Made by a program: the position numbers and the translations under genes. A stretch of DNA of 64,000 nt from Geobacter sp. (GTDB lineage: Bacteria; Desulfobacterota; Desulfuromonadia; Geobacterales; Geobacteraceae), in assembly GCA_016177775.1 (NCBI GenBank), contig JACOUQ010000022.1, forward strand, positions 62,001 through 126,000, written 5' to 3'. The notes under the pieces are model-generated. The model did no database searches. It saw only the letters and a list, made by a program, of their open reading frames with translations, and was not told the origin of the DNA. Below, in pieces: positions 54,098-62,629 of this stretch. Positions within the stretch are counted from its first letter, which is position 1, and the number at the start of each line of letters is the position of its first letter.

Positions 54098-54324
54098 CCC
54101 GTGGAAGGGCGGTATCCTTTTACCGCTGTTTGTGGTATAGTTAATCATCGATTTACCTGTCGAGCATATCACCTCACGGTCCCTTCGATCCGGGGCCTCA
54201 GCCTCTCTTCACCCCCCTGGGAACAGGCTGCACCATCGCCAACGAGCGCACCACCCCAAACCAAAACGAGCAGGGAGCCGCCGAAAACGGCTCCTTTCAT
54301 CGCAGAACAAGGTATAGGAAGTTT
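54098..54324. other. intergenic region with two small hairpins
   Basis: GCGGTA-TCCTTT-TACCGC lies just after the helicase stop and GAGCCG-CCGAAAA-CGGCTC near 54275-54293, each followed by only a short T stretch. Either may be a weak terminator. No gene is seen. Confidence 0.45.
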
Positions 54325-55152
54325 ATGAAAATTCCGCAGAAATTTGAGCTTCTGGTCCATAACGGTCTCGTCGACGAGGTCGTCTGCCAGCTGATGAGCG
54401 GCAAGGAAGCCGAAGTCTACGTCGTCCGCTCCATGGGAGAACTTCGCTGCGCCAAGGTATACAAGGACGCCGACCACCGGAGCTTCAGCAGACAGACCCA
54501 GTACCAGGAAGGGCGCAAGGTGAAGAACAGCCGCCAGGCGCGCGCGCTGGAAAAGCACACGAAGTATGGCCGGAAAGAGCAGGAGGGGGCTTGGCAGAAC
54601 GCCGAGGTGAACGCGCTGCACCAGCTTGCCGCCGCTGGAGTGCGCGTGCCGCAAGTATTCAGCTGCGTCGGAGGAATACTGCTGATGGAGCTGGTGGTAG
54701 ACGAAAACGGCAACAACGCGCCGAGGCTCAACGATGTAAAGTTGACCGGGGCGCAGGCCCGTGAATATCACCGCGTGCTGATCGCGCAGATCGTGCTCAT
54801 GCTCTGCGCCGGACTTGTCCACGGCGATCTGTCCGAGTACAACGTGCTTCTCGGCAGCGACGGGCCGGTCATCATCGACCTGCCGCAGGCCATCGATGCA
54901 GCGGGAAACAACAACGCAGCCAGCATGCTCCAGCGGGACGTCGCCAACATGACAGCCTACTTCGGCCGTTTCGCGCCCGAACTACTGGCCACCGATTATG
55001 GCAGGGAGATCTGGAAGCTTTACGCCAGCGGTGAGTTGACCCCTGAGACCATCCTTACCGGCCGCTTTGAGCAGAGCAGCAAGCCGGCCGACGTGCGTGG
55101 CGTCATGGGGGATGTCGACGCGGCGCGTCGTTGGCATGAGCGGAATTTTTGA
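54325..55152 (+). CDS. RIO-family serine kinase (RIO1-like)
   Basis: 275-residue atypical protein kinase/ATPase. The P-loop-like SGKEAEVYVV, the catalytic loop VHGDLSEYNVLL and the metal-binding IIDLPQAID are RIO signatures. RIO1 acts in late ribosome assembly in archaea and eukaryotes; the bacterial role is poorly known. The gene follows an RNA helicase and is two bases from the next gene, a YgjP-type protein, suggesting an operon. Confidence 0.9.
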   Translation: MKIPQKFELLVHNGLVDEVVCQLMSGKEAEVYVVRSMGELRCAKVYKDADHRSFSRQTQYQEGRKVKNSRQARALEKHTKYGRKEQEGAWQNAEVNALHQLAAAGVRVPQVFSCVGGILLMELVVDENGNNAPRLNDVKLTGAQAREYHRVLIAQIVLMLCAGLVHGDLSEYNVLLGSDGPVIIDLPQAIDAAGNNNAASMLQRDVANMTAYFGRFAPELLATDYGREIWKLYASGELTPETILTGRFEQSSKPADVRGVMGDVDAARRWHERNF

Positions 55153-55154
55153 AT

Positions 55155-55676
55155 ATGCCGTTGATGCAGGAGTTGAAGTATCTCGCGGGCTATCCGCAGC
55201 AGGTGACAAGTCAGGTCTGCCACCTCATCGCTGAAAACAAACTGGAAAGCCACCTGCTTAAAAAATATCCGGCACCCCACGAGGTCAGGACCGACCGGGC
55301 GCTCTACGACTTCACCGTCGGCATCAAGAACGAATTCCTTCGCACCTCCGAACCAATAGCCAAGGTGGCGTACGACGGGAAAATCCATGTGATCCACAAC
55401 GCCCTCGGGACCCACACCTTTGTCTCCCGTGTCCAGGGAGGGAAACTCAAGGCCAAGCGCGAGATCAGGATTGCCGCCGTGTTCAGGCAGGCGCCCCTCG
55501 AACTTCTGCGGATGATCGTCGTCCACGAGCTGGCGCACCTTAAGGAGAAGGAGCACTCCAGGTCGTTTTACCAGCTGTGCGAACACATGGAACCTGCCTA
55601 CCATCAGCTGGAATTCGACATGCGGCTCTTTCTCACGCAGACGGAGCTGGCCGGGCCGCTCTACCGGGCCGACTAA
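55155..55676 (+). CDS. YgjP-like (DUF45/WLM) metallopeptidase-fold protein
   Basis: 173-residue protein. ATG 55155 starts two bases after the RIO stop codon; TTG 55149 is not needed. The zinc motif VVHELAHLKEKEHSRSFYQL gives HELAH plus a third His, then CEHMEP, the YgjP/DUF45 arrangement. The N-terminal half is beta-rich (DFTVGIKNEFLRT). Family members are found as predicted zinc peptidases, and the substrate is unknown. It ends overlapping the convergent DUF1456 gene by four bases. Confidence 0.87.
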   Translation: MPLMQELKYLAGYPQQVTSQVCHLIAENKLESHLLKKYPAPHEVRTDRALYDFTVGIKNEFLRTSEPIAKVAYDGKIHVIHNALGTHTFVSRVQGGKLKAKREIRIAAVFRQAPLELLRMIVVHELAHLKEKEHSRSFYQLCEHMEPAYHQLEFDMRLFLTQTELAGPLYRAD

Positions 55677-56167
55677 GCGGACGGAGGGGAAGTCGGCGAC
55701 GCATTCCCGCCACCAAGTGTCAATCCACGTATGAAGTTGCGGAGCATCTGGTCGCCGCAGGGCTTGTAGTTTCTGTGCCCTTTTGCCCGAAACAGCGCGG
55801 ACAATTCGGGTTTTGAGAGCCGGACGCCGGCCTTTTCGAGGATCGCGAGCATCGCCTCGTCATTCAATTCCAGAGCTATTCTGAGTTTCCTCAGGATGAG
55901 ATTATTGTTCAACGCCATGTCCGCCGTTTTAGCCGCATCAGGCTTCGGCTCCAGCGCGCCTCGCCTGGATACGATCAGGCCGTCCAGGAACGCACCCATC
56001 ACCGTGTCATCGCAGGCCACAAAGCCGGTCTCTTCCTCTTTTTTCAGCAGTTTCAGCACGTCTATCGGTCCGATTTCATGGCCGCCCAACGCGCATAACT
56101 CGGTGATAGTTTCGCCATTCAGGTTCAGCGCGTAACGGAGCCTGCGGAGCAGATCGTTATTGGTCAT
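55673..56167 (-). CDS. DUF1456 (YehS-like) protein
   Basis: 164 residues with two tandem copies of the DUF1456 unit: MTNNDLLRRLRYALNLNGET (about 1-70) and NNNLILRKLRIALELNDEAM (about 88-150). Each ends in a conserved MGAFLDGLI or LRNFIRGLT helix. The C-terminus is a short Gly/Pro tail. The function is unknown. It is convergent with the metallopeptidase gene. Confidence 0.9.
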   Translation of the reverse strand: MTNNDLLRRLRYALNLNGETITELCALGGHEIGPIDVLKLLKKEEETGFVACDDTVMGAFLDGLIVSRRGALEPKPDAAKTADMALNNNLILRKLRIALELNDEAMLAILEKAGVRLSKPELSALFRAKGHRNYKPCGDQMLRNFIRGLTLGGGNASPTSPPSA

Positions 56168-56188
56168 GTTTTTTCCTTGGTCAGATGT

Positions 56189-56350
56189 TTAGCTTGAAGA
56201 CCGAAGGTGTTCATAGGCATAGTGGAGGATTTCCAGGTCTTTCGCGGCACTTAAGCCTATTTCAGCAACATGAACTACGTCCCAGCCACGCATCCTGAGA
56301 AGGAAGGCCGTAGACCTGGGCAAGCCTTGATCAAGGAGAAGCTTGGTCAT
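56189..56350 (-). pseudogene. truncated DUF5615 (PIN-like) toxin partner
   Basis: A 53-residue frame, TKLLLDQGLPRSTAFLLRMR then GWDVVHVAEIGLSAAKDLEI, matching the first half of DUF5615 (Mut7-C/PIN-like) proteins, which usually exceed 100 residues. It stops at LRSSS before the conserved second acidic motif. Its ATG overlaps the DUF433 stop (ATGA), the usual layout of DUF433-DUF5615 toxin-antitoxin pairs. It is probably inactive. Confidence 0.75.
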
Positions 56351-56592
56351 GCGGCCAAGTCTCTTAGAATGACGTTATCGTCAATGTTTGCGGCAGCAAA
56401 TGCCAAGGCTTGGCGGATGTCCTCTTCTTCGAGTTCCGGATATTCTGAAATCAGGTCTTCCCATTTCGGATAGACCGTGAGGGCTTCCAGAACCCGCTTG
56501 ACCGTTATCCGCATGCCTCTGACGCACGGCTGGCCGTTCATCTGTTCCGGGTCAACGGTGATGCGATCAAAGTTTGCTATTGTCATTTTCAT
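56347..56592 (-). CDS. DUF433 antitoxin-type protein
   Basis: 81 residues. GGGGAGAAAAGCT precedes ATG 56592. ITVDPEQMNGQPCVRGMRIT and VKRVLEALTVYPKWEDLISE are the classic DUF433 winged-helix pattern, followed by EDIRQALAFAA. DUF433 proteins act as DNA-binding antitoxins to DUF5615 nucleases. The partner downstream is truncated, so this gene may be a leftover or an orphan regulator. Confidence 0.9.
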   Translation of the reverse strand: MKMTIANFDRITVDPEQMNGQPCVRGMRITVKRVLEALTVYPKWEDLISEYPELEEEDIRQALAFAAANIDDNVILRDLAA

Positions 56593-56775
56593 AGCTTTTC
56601 TCCCCACAGCCCCACTGTTTGGCCAGAGTATATAGTATTTTCCAACCTCTTGCAACGACACGCATCCATTCACCGTTCTCACCTTGCCACTCTTCCTGCA
56701 TATTCTATACTTCTACCTGACCTCCGCTAATGGCGATTCCGATGGACATCCGATCAAAGTAGGAAGGGAGTGACC

Positions 56776-57246
56776 ATGGCCTACTGGCTCTTCAAAAGCG
56801 AACCGGGCGCCTTCTCAATAGAGGATCTGCGCAACCGGCCCGGCATGACCGAACCGTGGGACGGGGTGCGCAACTACCAGGCACGCAACTACCTGCGTGA
56901 TGCCGTCAAGCCCGGCGACCTGGTGCTGTTCTATCACAGCAACATCCCAGAGCCTGCGGTGGTAGGGATTGCCGAGGTCGTCCGCGGAGGGTACCCGGAC
57001 CACACCGCATTCGATCCCGGCAGCGAGCATTTTGACCCGAAATCATCCCCCGCCGCGCCGACCTGGTACATGGTGGATGTGCGCTACGTCGACGCCATGC
57101 CCCGGCCGGTGACGCTGGAGCAGATCAAGGGGAACCCGCTGCTGACGGCCATGCCGCTTGTAAAGCGGAGCCGGCTCTCCATCCAGCCGGTGACCCCGGA
57201 AGAGTGGCGGACCATCCTTGCCATGGGGGGGATGGCCGACCGGTGA
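56776..57246 (+). CDS. EVE domain protein
   Basis: 156 residues covering one EVE (PUA-like) domain: AYWLFKSEPGAFSIEDL, WDGVRNYQARNYLRDAVKPG, LFYHSNIPEPAVVGIAEVV. EVE domains bind modified bases in RNA or DNA. AGGAAGGG lies before ATG 56776. It stands alone and converges with the pirin gene 18 bases later. Confidence 0.93.
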   Translation: MAYWLFKSEPGAFSIEDLRNRPGMTEPWDGVRNYQARNYLRDAVKPGDLVLFYHSNIPEPAVVGIAEVVRGGYPDHTAFDPGSEHFDPKSSPAAPTWYMVDVRYVDAMPRPVTLEQIKGNPLLTAMPLVKRSRLSIQPVTPEEWRTILAMGGMADR

Positions 57247-57263
57247 CGGCAGCGGCAGTGGGG

Positions 57264-58172
57264 CTATTTGTGTTTGATGAACGTCCCCTTCTCGTATTCC
57301 TCGAAGGCGACTTGCAGCTCCTCCTGGCTGTTCATGACGATCGGCCCGTACCAGGCGACCGGCTCGCCGATCGGCTTGCCCGATACCAGGAGAAACCGGA
57401 CCGGTCGATCCTGGGTGGTGATGGCCACCGCGTCGCCGTCCCCGTAGAGGATGAGGCTCTCCGCCCCACAGGCACAGTCCCGCTTCATGTCGAAGTAGTT
57501 GACCCCCACCACCTCGTGGGCGTAGGCGTTCCGTTCCGGGTCGAAATACCCTTCTCCGTCCACAACGTAGGCAAAGGCCGTGTATCCCGGCTTGACCGGA
57601 TGGGTGAAGATGGTTTCCGGCGGCACCATCACGTCCAGGTACTCGGGATCGACGACCACGTCCCGCACCGGCCCCTGCACGCCGTCCACCCTGCCGCAGA
57701 TGACCTTTACCTTCACGCCCCCCTTGAGGGTCGCCTCCGGGATATCCGCTGCGACCAGCCCCCGGTAGCGGGGGTCCATCATCTTGTGGGAGGCCGGGAG
57801 GTTCGCCCAGAGCTGGAACCCCCACATGAGCCCCTCATCGTCCCCCTTCGGCATCTCCTGGTGGATGATGCCGCTGCCGGCGGTCATCCACTGCACGTCC
57901 CCCGACTCGATCACCCCCTTGTTCCCCATGCTGTCGCCGTGCTCCACCCGGCCGTGGAGGACGTAGGTGATCGTCTCGATCCCCCGGTGCGGGTGCCACG
58001 GGAACCCCTTCAGGTAGTCCGGGGGATAGTTGGAGTGGAAGTCGTCGAGCAGGAGAAAAGGGTCGAACAGCGGCACCTGGTGGTAGCCGAGAGCCCGCTT
58101 CAGGTGGACGCCGGCCCCCTCGATGGTCGGCTTGCTCTTCCAGACCTTGGCTATCTTTCGGATGGAATCCAT
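57264..58172 (-). CDS. pirin family protein
   Basis: 302-residue bicupin. GGAGGT lies six bases before ATG 58172, so a longer frame to 58337 is not used. The N-terminal cupin has HPHRGIETITYVLHGRVEHG with the metal-binding His and Glu residues, followed by GDVQWMTAGSGIIHQEMP. The C-terminal cupin has the pirin motif LILYGDGDAVAI. Pirins act as iron-dependent regulators or quercetin 2,3-dioxygenases. It is the last gene of a minus-strand cluster of small-molecule enzymes. Confidence 0.93.
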   Translation of the reverse strand: MDSIRKIAKVWKSKPTIEGAGVHLKRALGYHQVPLFDPFLLLDDFHSNYPPDYLKGFPWHPHRGIETITYVLHGRVEHGDSMGNKGVIESGDVQWMTAGSGIIHQEMPKGDDEGLMWGFQLWANLPASHKMMDPRYRGLVAADIPEATLKGGVKVKVICGRVDGVQGPVRDVVVDPEYLDVMVPPETIFTHPVKPGYTAFAYVVDGEGYFDPERNAYAHEVVGVNYFDMKRDCACGAESLILYGDGDAVAITTQDRPVRFLLVSGKPIGEPVAWYGPIVMNSQEELQVAFEEYEKGTFIKHK

Positions 58173-58185
58173 GATTACCTCCGGT

Positions 58186-58230
58186 AGGGGCGGCCCTGTG
58201 TGGCCGCCCGATTGAGTAGGGGTGCCCCTA
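58186..58230. repeat. two short palindromes upstream of pirin
   Basis: GGGCGGCC-CTGTGT-GGCCGCCC (58188-58209) and TAGGGG-TG-CCCCTA (58217-58230). This is a REP-like intergenic repeat between amidohydrolase and pirin; the first hairpin may end transcription of the upstream genes or lie in the pirin leader. Confidence 0.6.
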
Positions 58231-58254
58231 CGGGAATTTGAATGCATATCGGGC

Positions 58255-60042
58255 TCAAAAGGCGAAGCAGTCGCAGCCGATCCCCCAGAACCGGCCCTCT
58301 TTCGGCGACCAGACCTGACGGTGCGTGTGGCAGGCACACCCCTGACGATGCAAGCCGGCCGCCGCCCCGCGGTGGATCGGCGACCAGTCGGGACTCACCG
58401 GCGGCAAGGGGGGTGCCAGGGGAGCGAACTCGCCGCTGCCATGGACAATCTTCCCTCCCATGATGGTCAGCACCGCCTCGATCCCCTTGATCTCATTTTC
58501 GGAAACGGTGAAGTAGTCTGCCGACAGCACCGCCAGGTCGGCAAACTGTCCCGCCGCGATCCCTCCCTTCTTCCCCTCGTCGCCGGAGAACCATGAGCTC
58601 CCTTCGGTGTAGAGCCTGAGCGCGGCGGTCCGGTCGAGGCGGTTCTTCTCGTCGTACAGCGGCAAACCTCCCACGGTCCTGCCGCTCACGAGCCAGTAGA
58701 GGGAGACCCAGGGGTTGTAACTCGACACCCTGGTCGCGTCCGTCCCGGCGCCGACCGGGATCCCCAGGTCCAGCATCCGGGTGATGGGCGGGGTCCGCTT
58801 TGCCGCCTCAGCGCCATAGCGGGCCACAAAGTATTCCCCCTGGAACGCCATCCGGTCCTGGATGGCGATGCCCCCGCCGAGGTGCCGCACCCGCTCCATG
58901 TTCTGTTCCGAGATGGTCTCTGCATGGTCGAAAAACCAGCGTAACCCCTGGAACGGGACCTCGCGGTCGACCTCCTCGAAGACGTCGAGGAAGCGGGAGA
59001 TGGACTCGTCGTAGGTGGCGTGCAGGCGGAACGGCCAGCGCTTAGCCGCCAGCAGGCCGATCACCTTCTTCAGCTCCGCCTCCATCAGCGGCTGGAGGTC
59101 GGGACGCGGTTCCAGGAAGTCCTCGAAGTCTGCGGCGGAGAAGACCAGCATTTCGCCGGCGCCGTTCATCCTGTAGACGTCGCTCCCTTTCCCCGGCTCG
59201 GTCATGCCGATCCAGCGGGCAAAGTCGTCGTATTCCTCTTTCGGCTTCTGGGTAAAGAGGTTGTAGGCAATCCGCAGGGTCAGCTCATCCTTCTCAGCCA
59301 GCTGCTCGATGACCCGGTAATCGTCGGGGTAGTTCTGGAAGCCGCCCCCTGCGTCGATGCAGCTGGTGATCCCGAGCCGGTTCAGCTCACGCATGAAGTG
59401 GCGGGTCGAGTTGACCTGATCGTCGAAACCGAGCCGCGGCCCCTTGGCGAGGCTGGCATAAAGGATCAGGGCATTCGGCTTGGCGATGAGGAGCCCGGTC
59501 GGATTGCCCGCCTTGTCCCGCTGGATCTCCCCGCCGGGGAGATCGGGGGTGTCCTTGGTATAGCCGAGTGCTCTCAGTCCGGCCTTGTTGACCATGGCCC
59601 GGTCGTACAAATGCAGCACGAACACCGGGGTATCGGGGGCGACGGCATTGATCTCATCCAGCGTCGGCATCCGTTGTTCGGCGAACTGGAACTCCGTCCA
59701 GCCTCCGATCACCCGCACCCACTGGGGGGGCGGTGTGCGCCGGGCCTGCTCGCGGAGCATCTCCAGCGCCAGTGCAAGCGATGGGACGCCGTCCCAGCGC
59801 AGCTCCATGTTGAAGTTGAGGCCGCCACGGATCACGTGGATGTGGGAATCGTTGAGCCCGGGAATGACCCGGCGCCCCTTCAGGTCGATCCGGGCCGTCT
59901 TCTCATCGGCGGTGGCGAGGAGCTCCTCGCTGCCGGTGGCGGTGATCTGGCCGCCGGAGATGGCAACGGCCGAGACCTCGGTATGGGCGGCATCGAGGGT
60001 GGTGATCTTGCCGTTGTGCAGAATAAGCTCGGGTGCGCTCAT
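58255..60042 (-). CDS. metal-dependent amidohydrolase, YtcJ/NfdA-like
   Basis: 595-residue amidohydrolase (Amidohydro_3). The N-terminal sandwich ends in RRVIPGLNDSHIHVIRGG, whose DSHIH provides the metal-binding HxH. DAGGGFQNYPDD, FRLHATYDESI, FFDHAE and GAGTDATRVSSYNPW are the further barrel ligands. The family hydrolyses C-N bonds of unknown or varied substrates, including N-substituted formamides. A Cys/His-rich tail (CACHTHRQVW, GCDCFAF) is unusual and might bind metal. It lies nine bases after the FMN reductase gene. Confidence 0.93.
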   Translation of the reverse strand: MSAPELILHNGKITTLDAAHTEVSAVAISGGQITATGSEELLATADEKTARIDLKGRRVIPGLNDSHIHVIRGGLNFNMELRWDGVPSLALALEMLREQARRTPPPQWVRVIGGWTEFQFAEQRMPTLDEINAVAPDTPVFVLHLYDRAMVNKAGLRALGYTKDTPDLPGGEIQRDKAGNPTGLLIAKPNALILYASLAKGPRLGFDDQVNSTRHFMRELNRLGITSCIDAGGGFQNYPDDYRVIEQLAEKDELTLRIAYNLFTQKPKEEYDDFARWIGMTEPGKGSDVYRMNGAGEMLVFSAADFEDFLEPRPDLQPLMEAELKKVIGLLAAKRWPFRLHATYDESISRFLDVFEEVDREVPFQGLRWFFDHAETISEQNMERVRHLGGGIAIQDRMAFQGEYFVARYGAEAAKRTPPITRMLDLGIPVGAGTDATRVSSYNPWVSLYWLVSGRTVGGLPLYDEKNRLDRTAALRLYTEGSSWFSGDEGKKGGIAAGQFADLAVLSADYFTVSENEIKGIEAVLTIMGGKIVHGSGEFAPLAPPLPPVSPDWSPIHRGAAAGLHRQGCACHTHRQVWSPKEGRFWGIGCDCFAF

Positions 60043-60051
60043 ATACCCCCC

Positions 60052-60606
60052 CTATTGCAGCCGCCGCGCCCAAACAATCAGCGACTCGACCAGTTCCGCG
60101 ATCTTCTCCCTGGTTTTCGGGTCGGTCAGGCGGCCTGTTTCGTCGATTTTCTCCTGCGCGAAGGGGACCATCACCTCCGGGCGGTTCAAGGGGTACATGT
60201 TCAGAAAGACGCAGCTTTGGCGCAGGTGATACTGGGCCCTCGCCGTGCCGAGCATCCCCATGGAAGCGCCCATGATCGCCACCGGTTTCCCGTCCAGCGC
60301 GTTGTCGCCGTATGGTCGGGACGCGCAGTCCAGGGCGTTCTTCAGGACCCCGGACATCGAGTAGTTGTATTCCGGGGTGGCGATCAACAGGGCATCGGCG
60401 GCGCGGATCGCCGCCTTGAACTCCGTGACCTTCTCCGCCGGCTGGTTTTCCAGGTCCTGGTTGAAAGGGGGGATCCCCGCAAGGTCGAAGATCTCCAGTT
60501 TCGCCCCGGGCGGGACCATTTCCTGCGCAGCCCTCAAGAGGGCTCTGTTGTACGAACCCTGGCGAAGGCTGCCGGCAAAGCCGAGAATCGACAGTTTCGA
60601 AGTCAT
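60052..60606 (-). CDS. NADPH-dependent FMN reductase
   Basis: 184-residue flavodoxin-fold protein of the FMN_red family. GFAGSLRQGSYNRALLRAA is the FMN phosphate loop, ATPEYNYSMSGVLKNALD the isoalloxazine loop and GKPVAIMGAS the third. It reduces FMN, quinones or azo compounds with NAD(P)H; the substrate is unassigned. It lies between isochorismatase-like and amidohydrolase genes in the same direction. Confidence 0.95.
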   Translation of the reverse strand: MTSKLSILGFAGSLRQGSYNRALLRAAQEMVPPGAKLEIFDLAGIPPFNQDLENQPAEKVTEFKAAIRAADALLIATPEYNYSMSGVLKNALDCASRPYGDNALDGKPVAIMGASMGMLGTARAQYHLRQSCVFLNMYPLNRPEVMVPFAQEKIDETGRLTDPKTREKIAELVESLIVWARRLQ

Positions 60607-60645
60607 TCGTTGCTCTCCTTATCAATTTATAGAAAGAATTTACGC

Positions 60646-61284
60646 TTATCCGCCATGCCCCCCGAGGAACTCCTTCACGAAGCGGACCTCGATGCCGTAT
60701 GGCGAATGCGCCTTCATGATCTCCATGCACCCCTCGTAGGTCTCGGAGCGCGCCCAATCCTGCTGAAGCTCGAACAGGAACTGGAGGGAGTTCATGGGCA
60801 CCGCGCCGGCCTGGACGAGCCGCTGCACCGCACGCTCATGGGCCTCTTCGGTGATGTCGCCGCAGGCATCGGTAGGGACGTAGACCTCGTAACCGTTCTG
60901 GAGCAGGTCGAGCGTCGGGAACAGCACGCACGCCTCGGTCCAGAGCCCGGCCAGAACGATCTTCCGCCGGCCGGTCCGCTCGATGGCCGCCCGAAAATTA
61001 CTGTCCAGCCAGGAGTTGATGGAAGTCCGGTCAATCGGCTTCTGGTCGGGGAAGATGCCGCTCACCTCGGGGATCATGGCGCCGCTGAAGCTCTGCGCGG
61101 CAACCGTCGACAGGATGGTCGGCACCCGGAAGAGCTTGGCGGCCTTGGCCACGATCTGCACGTTCTGGACGATGGTGGTCCGGTCGTGGGAGTGGACGCC
61201 GGCGAACATCGCCGGCTGGAAGTCGATAAGCGCCACTGCGCAGTCCCTGGGGGCCAGCAAGCCGTGAATTGTCTGGGGAGCCAT
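60646..61284 (-). CDS. isochorismatase-family cysteine hydrolase (YcaC-like)
   Basis: 212 residues. AGGAGG nine bases upstream on the minus strand supports ATG 61284. CAVALIDFQPAMF carries the catalytic Asp. RKIVLAGLWTEACVLFPTLD carries the catalytic Cys; SFSGAMIPEVSGIFPDQKPI fits the YcaC subgroup. YcaC-like proteins are octameric hydrolases of unknown substrate. It is the first gene of the cluster; the upstream 61310-61560 has no gene. Confidence 0.92.
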   Translation of the reverse strand: MAPQTIHGLLAPRDCAVALIDFQPAMFAGVHSHDRTTIVQNVQIVAKAAKLFRVPTILSTVAAQSFSGAMIPEVSGIFPDQKPIDRTSINSWLDSNFRAAIERTGRRKIVLAGLWTEACVLFPTLDLLQNGYEVYVPTDACGDITEEAHERAVQRLVQAGAVPMNSLQFLFELQQDWARSETYEGCMEIMKAHSPYGIEVRFVKEFLGGHGG

Positions 61285-61588
61285 AATGTGTTCCTCCTTT
61301 GCCAAAGTTGACGAGCCGCATAGTGAAATACCCTGCCGTTAAGCATTAAAGTTACTGCCAATGTTCGGCATGTCAACCGGCGGCAAAATCGGCGTCAACG
61401 CTCAATGCCGTGGCTTAACAGGCTGAAATATGGCTTGATTTCTTGTTGGAATAATCGTGTAATTTTCGTGGGGACGGGTGCGCAGGCTCAACCCCTCGCA
61501 ATGAAGGAGTCTGCCAGGCTTGTATCTTGAGGTGTTGCAGGGGGCATGATGGCACGTGAGATCTTTTGGTGCCGGGAAAATGAAGATT

Positions 61589-61909
61589 TTATGCGGCCAG
61601 CTTCTTCAGACGTTCCAGCGTGTCGGGGTACTTCCGTACCAAGAGGATCAGTGTCGCCGCTTGGTCATTGGGCTTGGCCCGTCCCTGCTCCCACTTCTCC
61701 AGGGTTCGCGGGGAAACCTGTAGCTCGTGAGCAAAAACGGCGCGGGAGAGATTCAGGCGCTCCCGCGTATCTTTGATAAGTTCCGGTGTTACTTCGATTT
61801 TTGGCGTATTCTCCACCCGGTATGTCTTCAGGGTGATCTTGCCCGCCCGAAACTGGTTGATCTCCTCAACACCTTCTTTCAGTTCTTCCAAGAAGTTGCG
61901 CTTTTTCAT
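61589..61909 (-). CDS. HTH antitoxin (XRE/HigA-NadS type)
   Basis: 106 residues from ATG 61909, which overlaps the toxin stop (ATGA) and has GGAGG ten bases upstream; ATG 61918 is an alternative. The C-terminal half is an XRE helix-turn-helix (LNLSRAVFAHELQVSPRTLE, KWEQGRAKPND). The N-terminal part (NFLEELKEGVEEINQFRAGK) probably binds the toxin. The toxin-first order with overlap matches HigBA-like modules. Confidence 0.92.
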   Translation of the reverse strand: MKKRNFLEELKEGVEEINQFRAGKITLKTYRVENTPKIEVTPELIKDTRERLNLSRAVFAHELQVSPRTLEKWEQGRAKPNDQAATLILLVRKYPDTLERLKKLAA

Positions 61910-62223
61910 CGGTTCCATGCCTCCACAATGCTCTTGAGTACCGCGATTTCTGCCGGGGAAAGGTCCGTCATCTCGTTCTTGGCGTAGATAGTCATCAGGT
62001 AAATGTGAGCATCCGTCCGCTGCCAGTAGTATATGATCCTCACCCCGCCGCGTTTGCCCTTGCCCTTGGCCGCCCATCGAACCTTGCGGATACCGCCGGA
62101 GCCCCTGATTAGATCGCCTGTATCGGGGTTTTCGACGATGAACGCCTGAAATTCCCGGTATTCGTCATCGGTGAGGTACTGTGGCAGCAGCCTGGTGAAT
62201 AGGGAAGTTTCGACAAAGAGCAT
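61906..62223 (-). CDS. RelE/HigB-type toxin
   Basis: 105-residue type II toxin. LTDDEYREFQAFIVENPDTG, then GDLIRGSGGIRKVRWAAKGK, GKRGGVRIIYYW and YLMTIYAKNEMTDLS follow the RelE/ParE fold pattern of the HigB-2 group. It should cut mRNA on the ribosome. It is upstream of its antitoxin gene, so the antitoxin probably represses the shared promoter near 62230. Confidence 0.92.
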   Translation of the reverse strand: MLFVETSLFTRLLPQYLTDDEYREFQAFIVENPDTGDLIRGSGGIRKVRWAAKGKGKRGGVRIIYYWQRTDAHIYLMTIYAKNEMTDLSPAEIAVLKSIVEAWNR

Positions 62224-62629
62224 GACTTACTATACCCTAACAGCGTATGGCATACAACCTGTTTGTTTTATCTTGCGCCTTCAGCGCCTTTAAACCCTTG
62301 ACACTCGCGCATCCCCGCAATATACTGAGCCGACCTTCATCAATTCAAACTCACACCGGACGAAACGGATGATGCAAGCCGCCAGCAAGAGCAGAGATTG
62401 AAGCAAAGCCGCTTCCATAGCAGGGAGCGGCTTTGTCTTTTTCAGAATTTAATCTTGTTACGGGAAAGTAGGGGCAGTAGGGACTTGAAAAATTTGGGAA
62501 TTTGGGAATTGTTCGCAAGTAAGGGCTATTGGGGTAAGGTAGGGTAGGAATCGGTTAACGTTTTAAGAACGTTTTAAGAATGTCCCCTTAATGTTCCCCA
62601 TCTGACAGTAAAGTAAAGGAGAACAATGC
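62224..62629. other. intergenic region between the toxin module and the OLD-type gene
   Basis: Contains a strong terminator at 62404-62439. After it come short direct repeats (TTTGGGAATTTGGGAATTG near 62497 and two copies of ACGTTTTAAGA near 62558). No reading frame is convincing. Confidence 0.5.
62404..62439 (+). terminator. intrinsic terminator
   Basis: CAAAGCCGCT and AGCGGCTTTG form a perfect ten-pair stem with a 12-base loop, followed by TCTTTTTC. No gene is seen directly upstream on the plus strand, so it may end an unrecognised small RNA. Confidence 0.75.

Noticed and set aside
59020-61311. 763-codon open frame on the plus strand
   Set aside because: It is antisense to three well-supported genes (amidohydrolase, FMN reductase, isochorismatase family) and reflects high GC codon bias.
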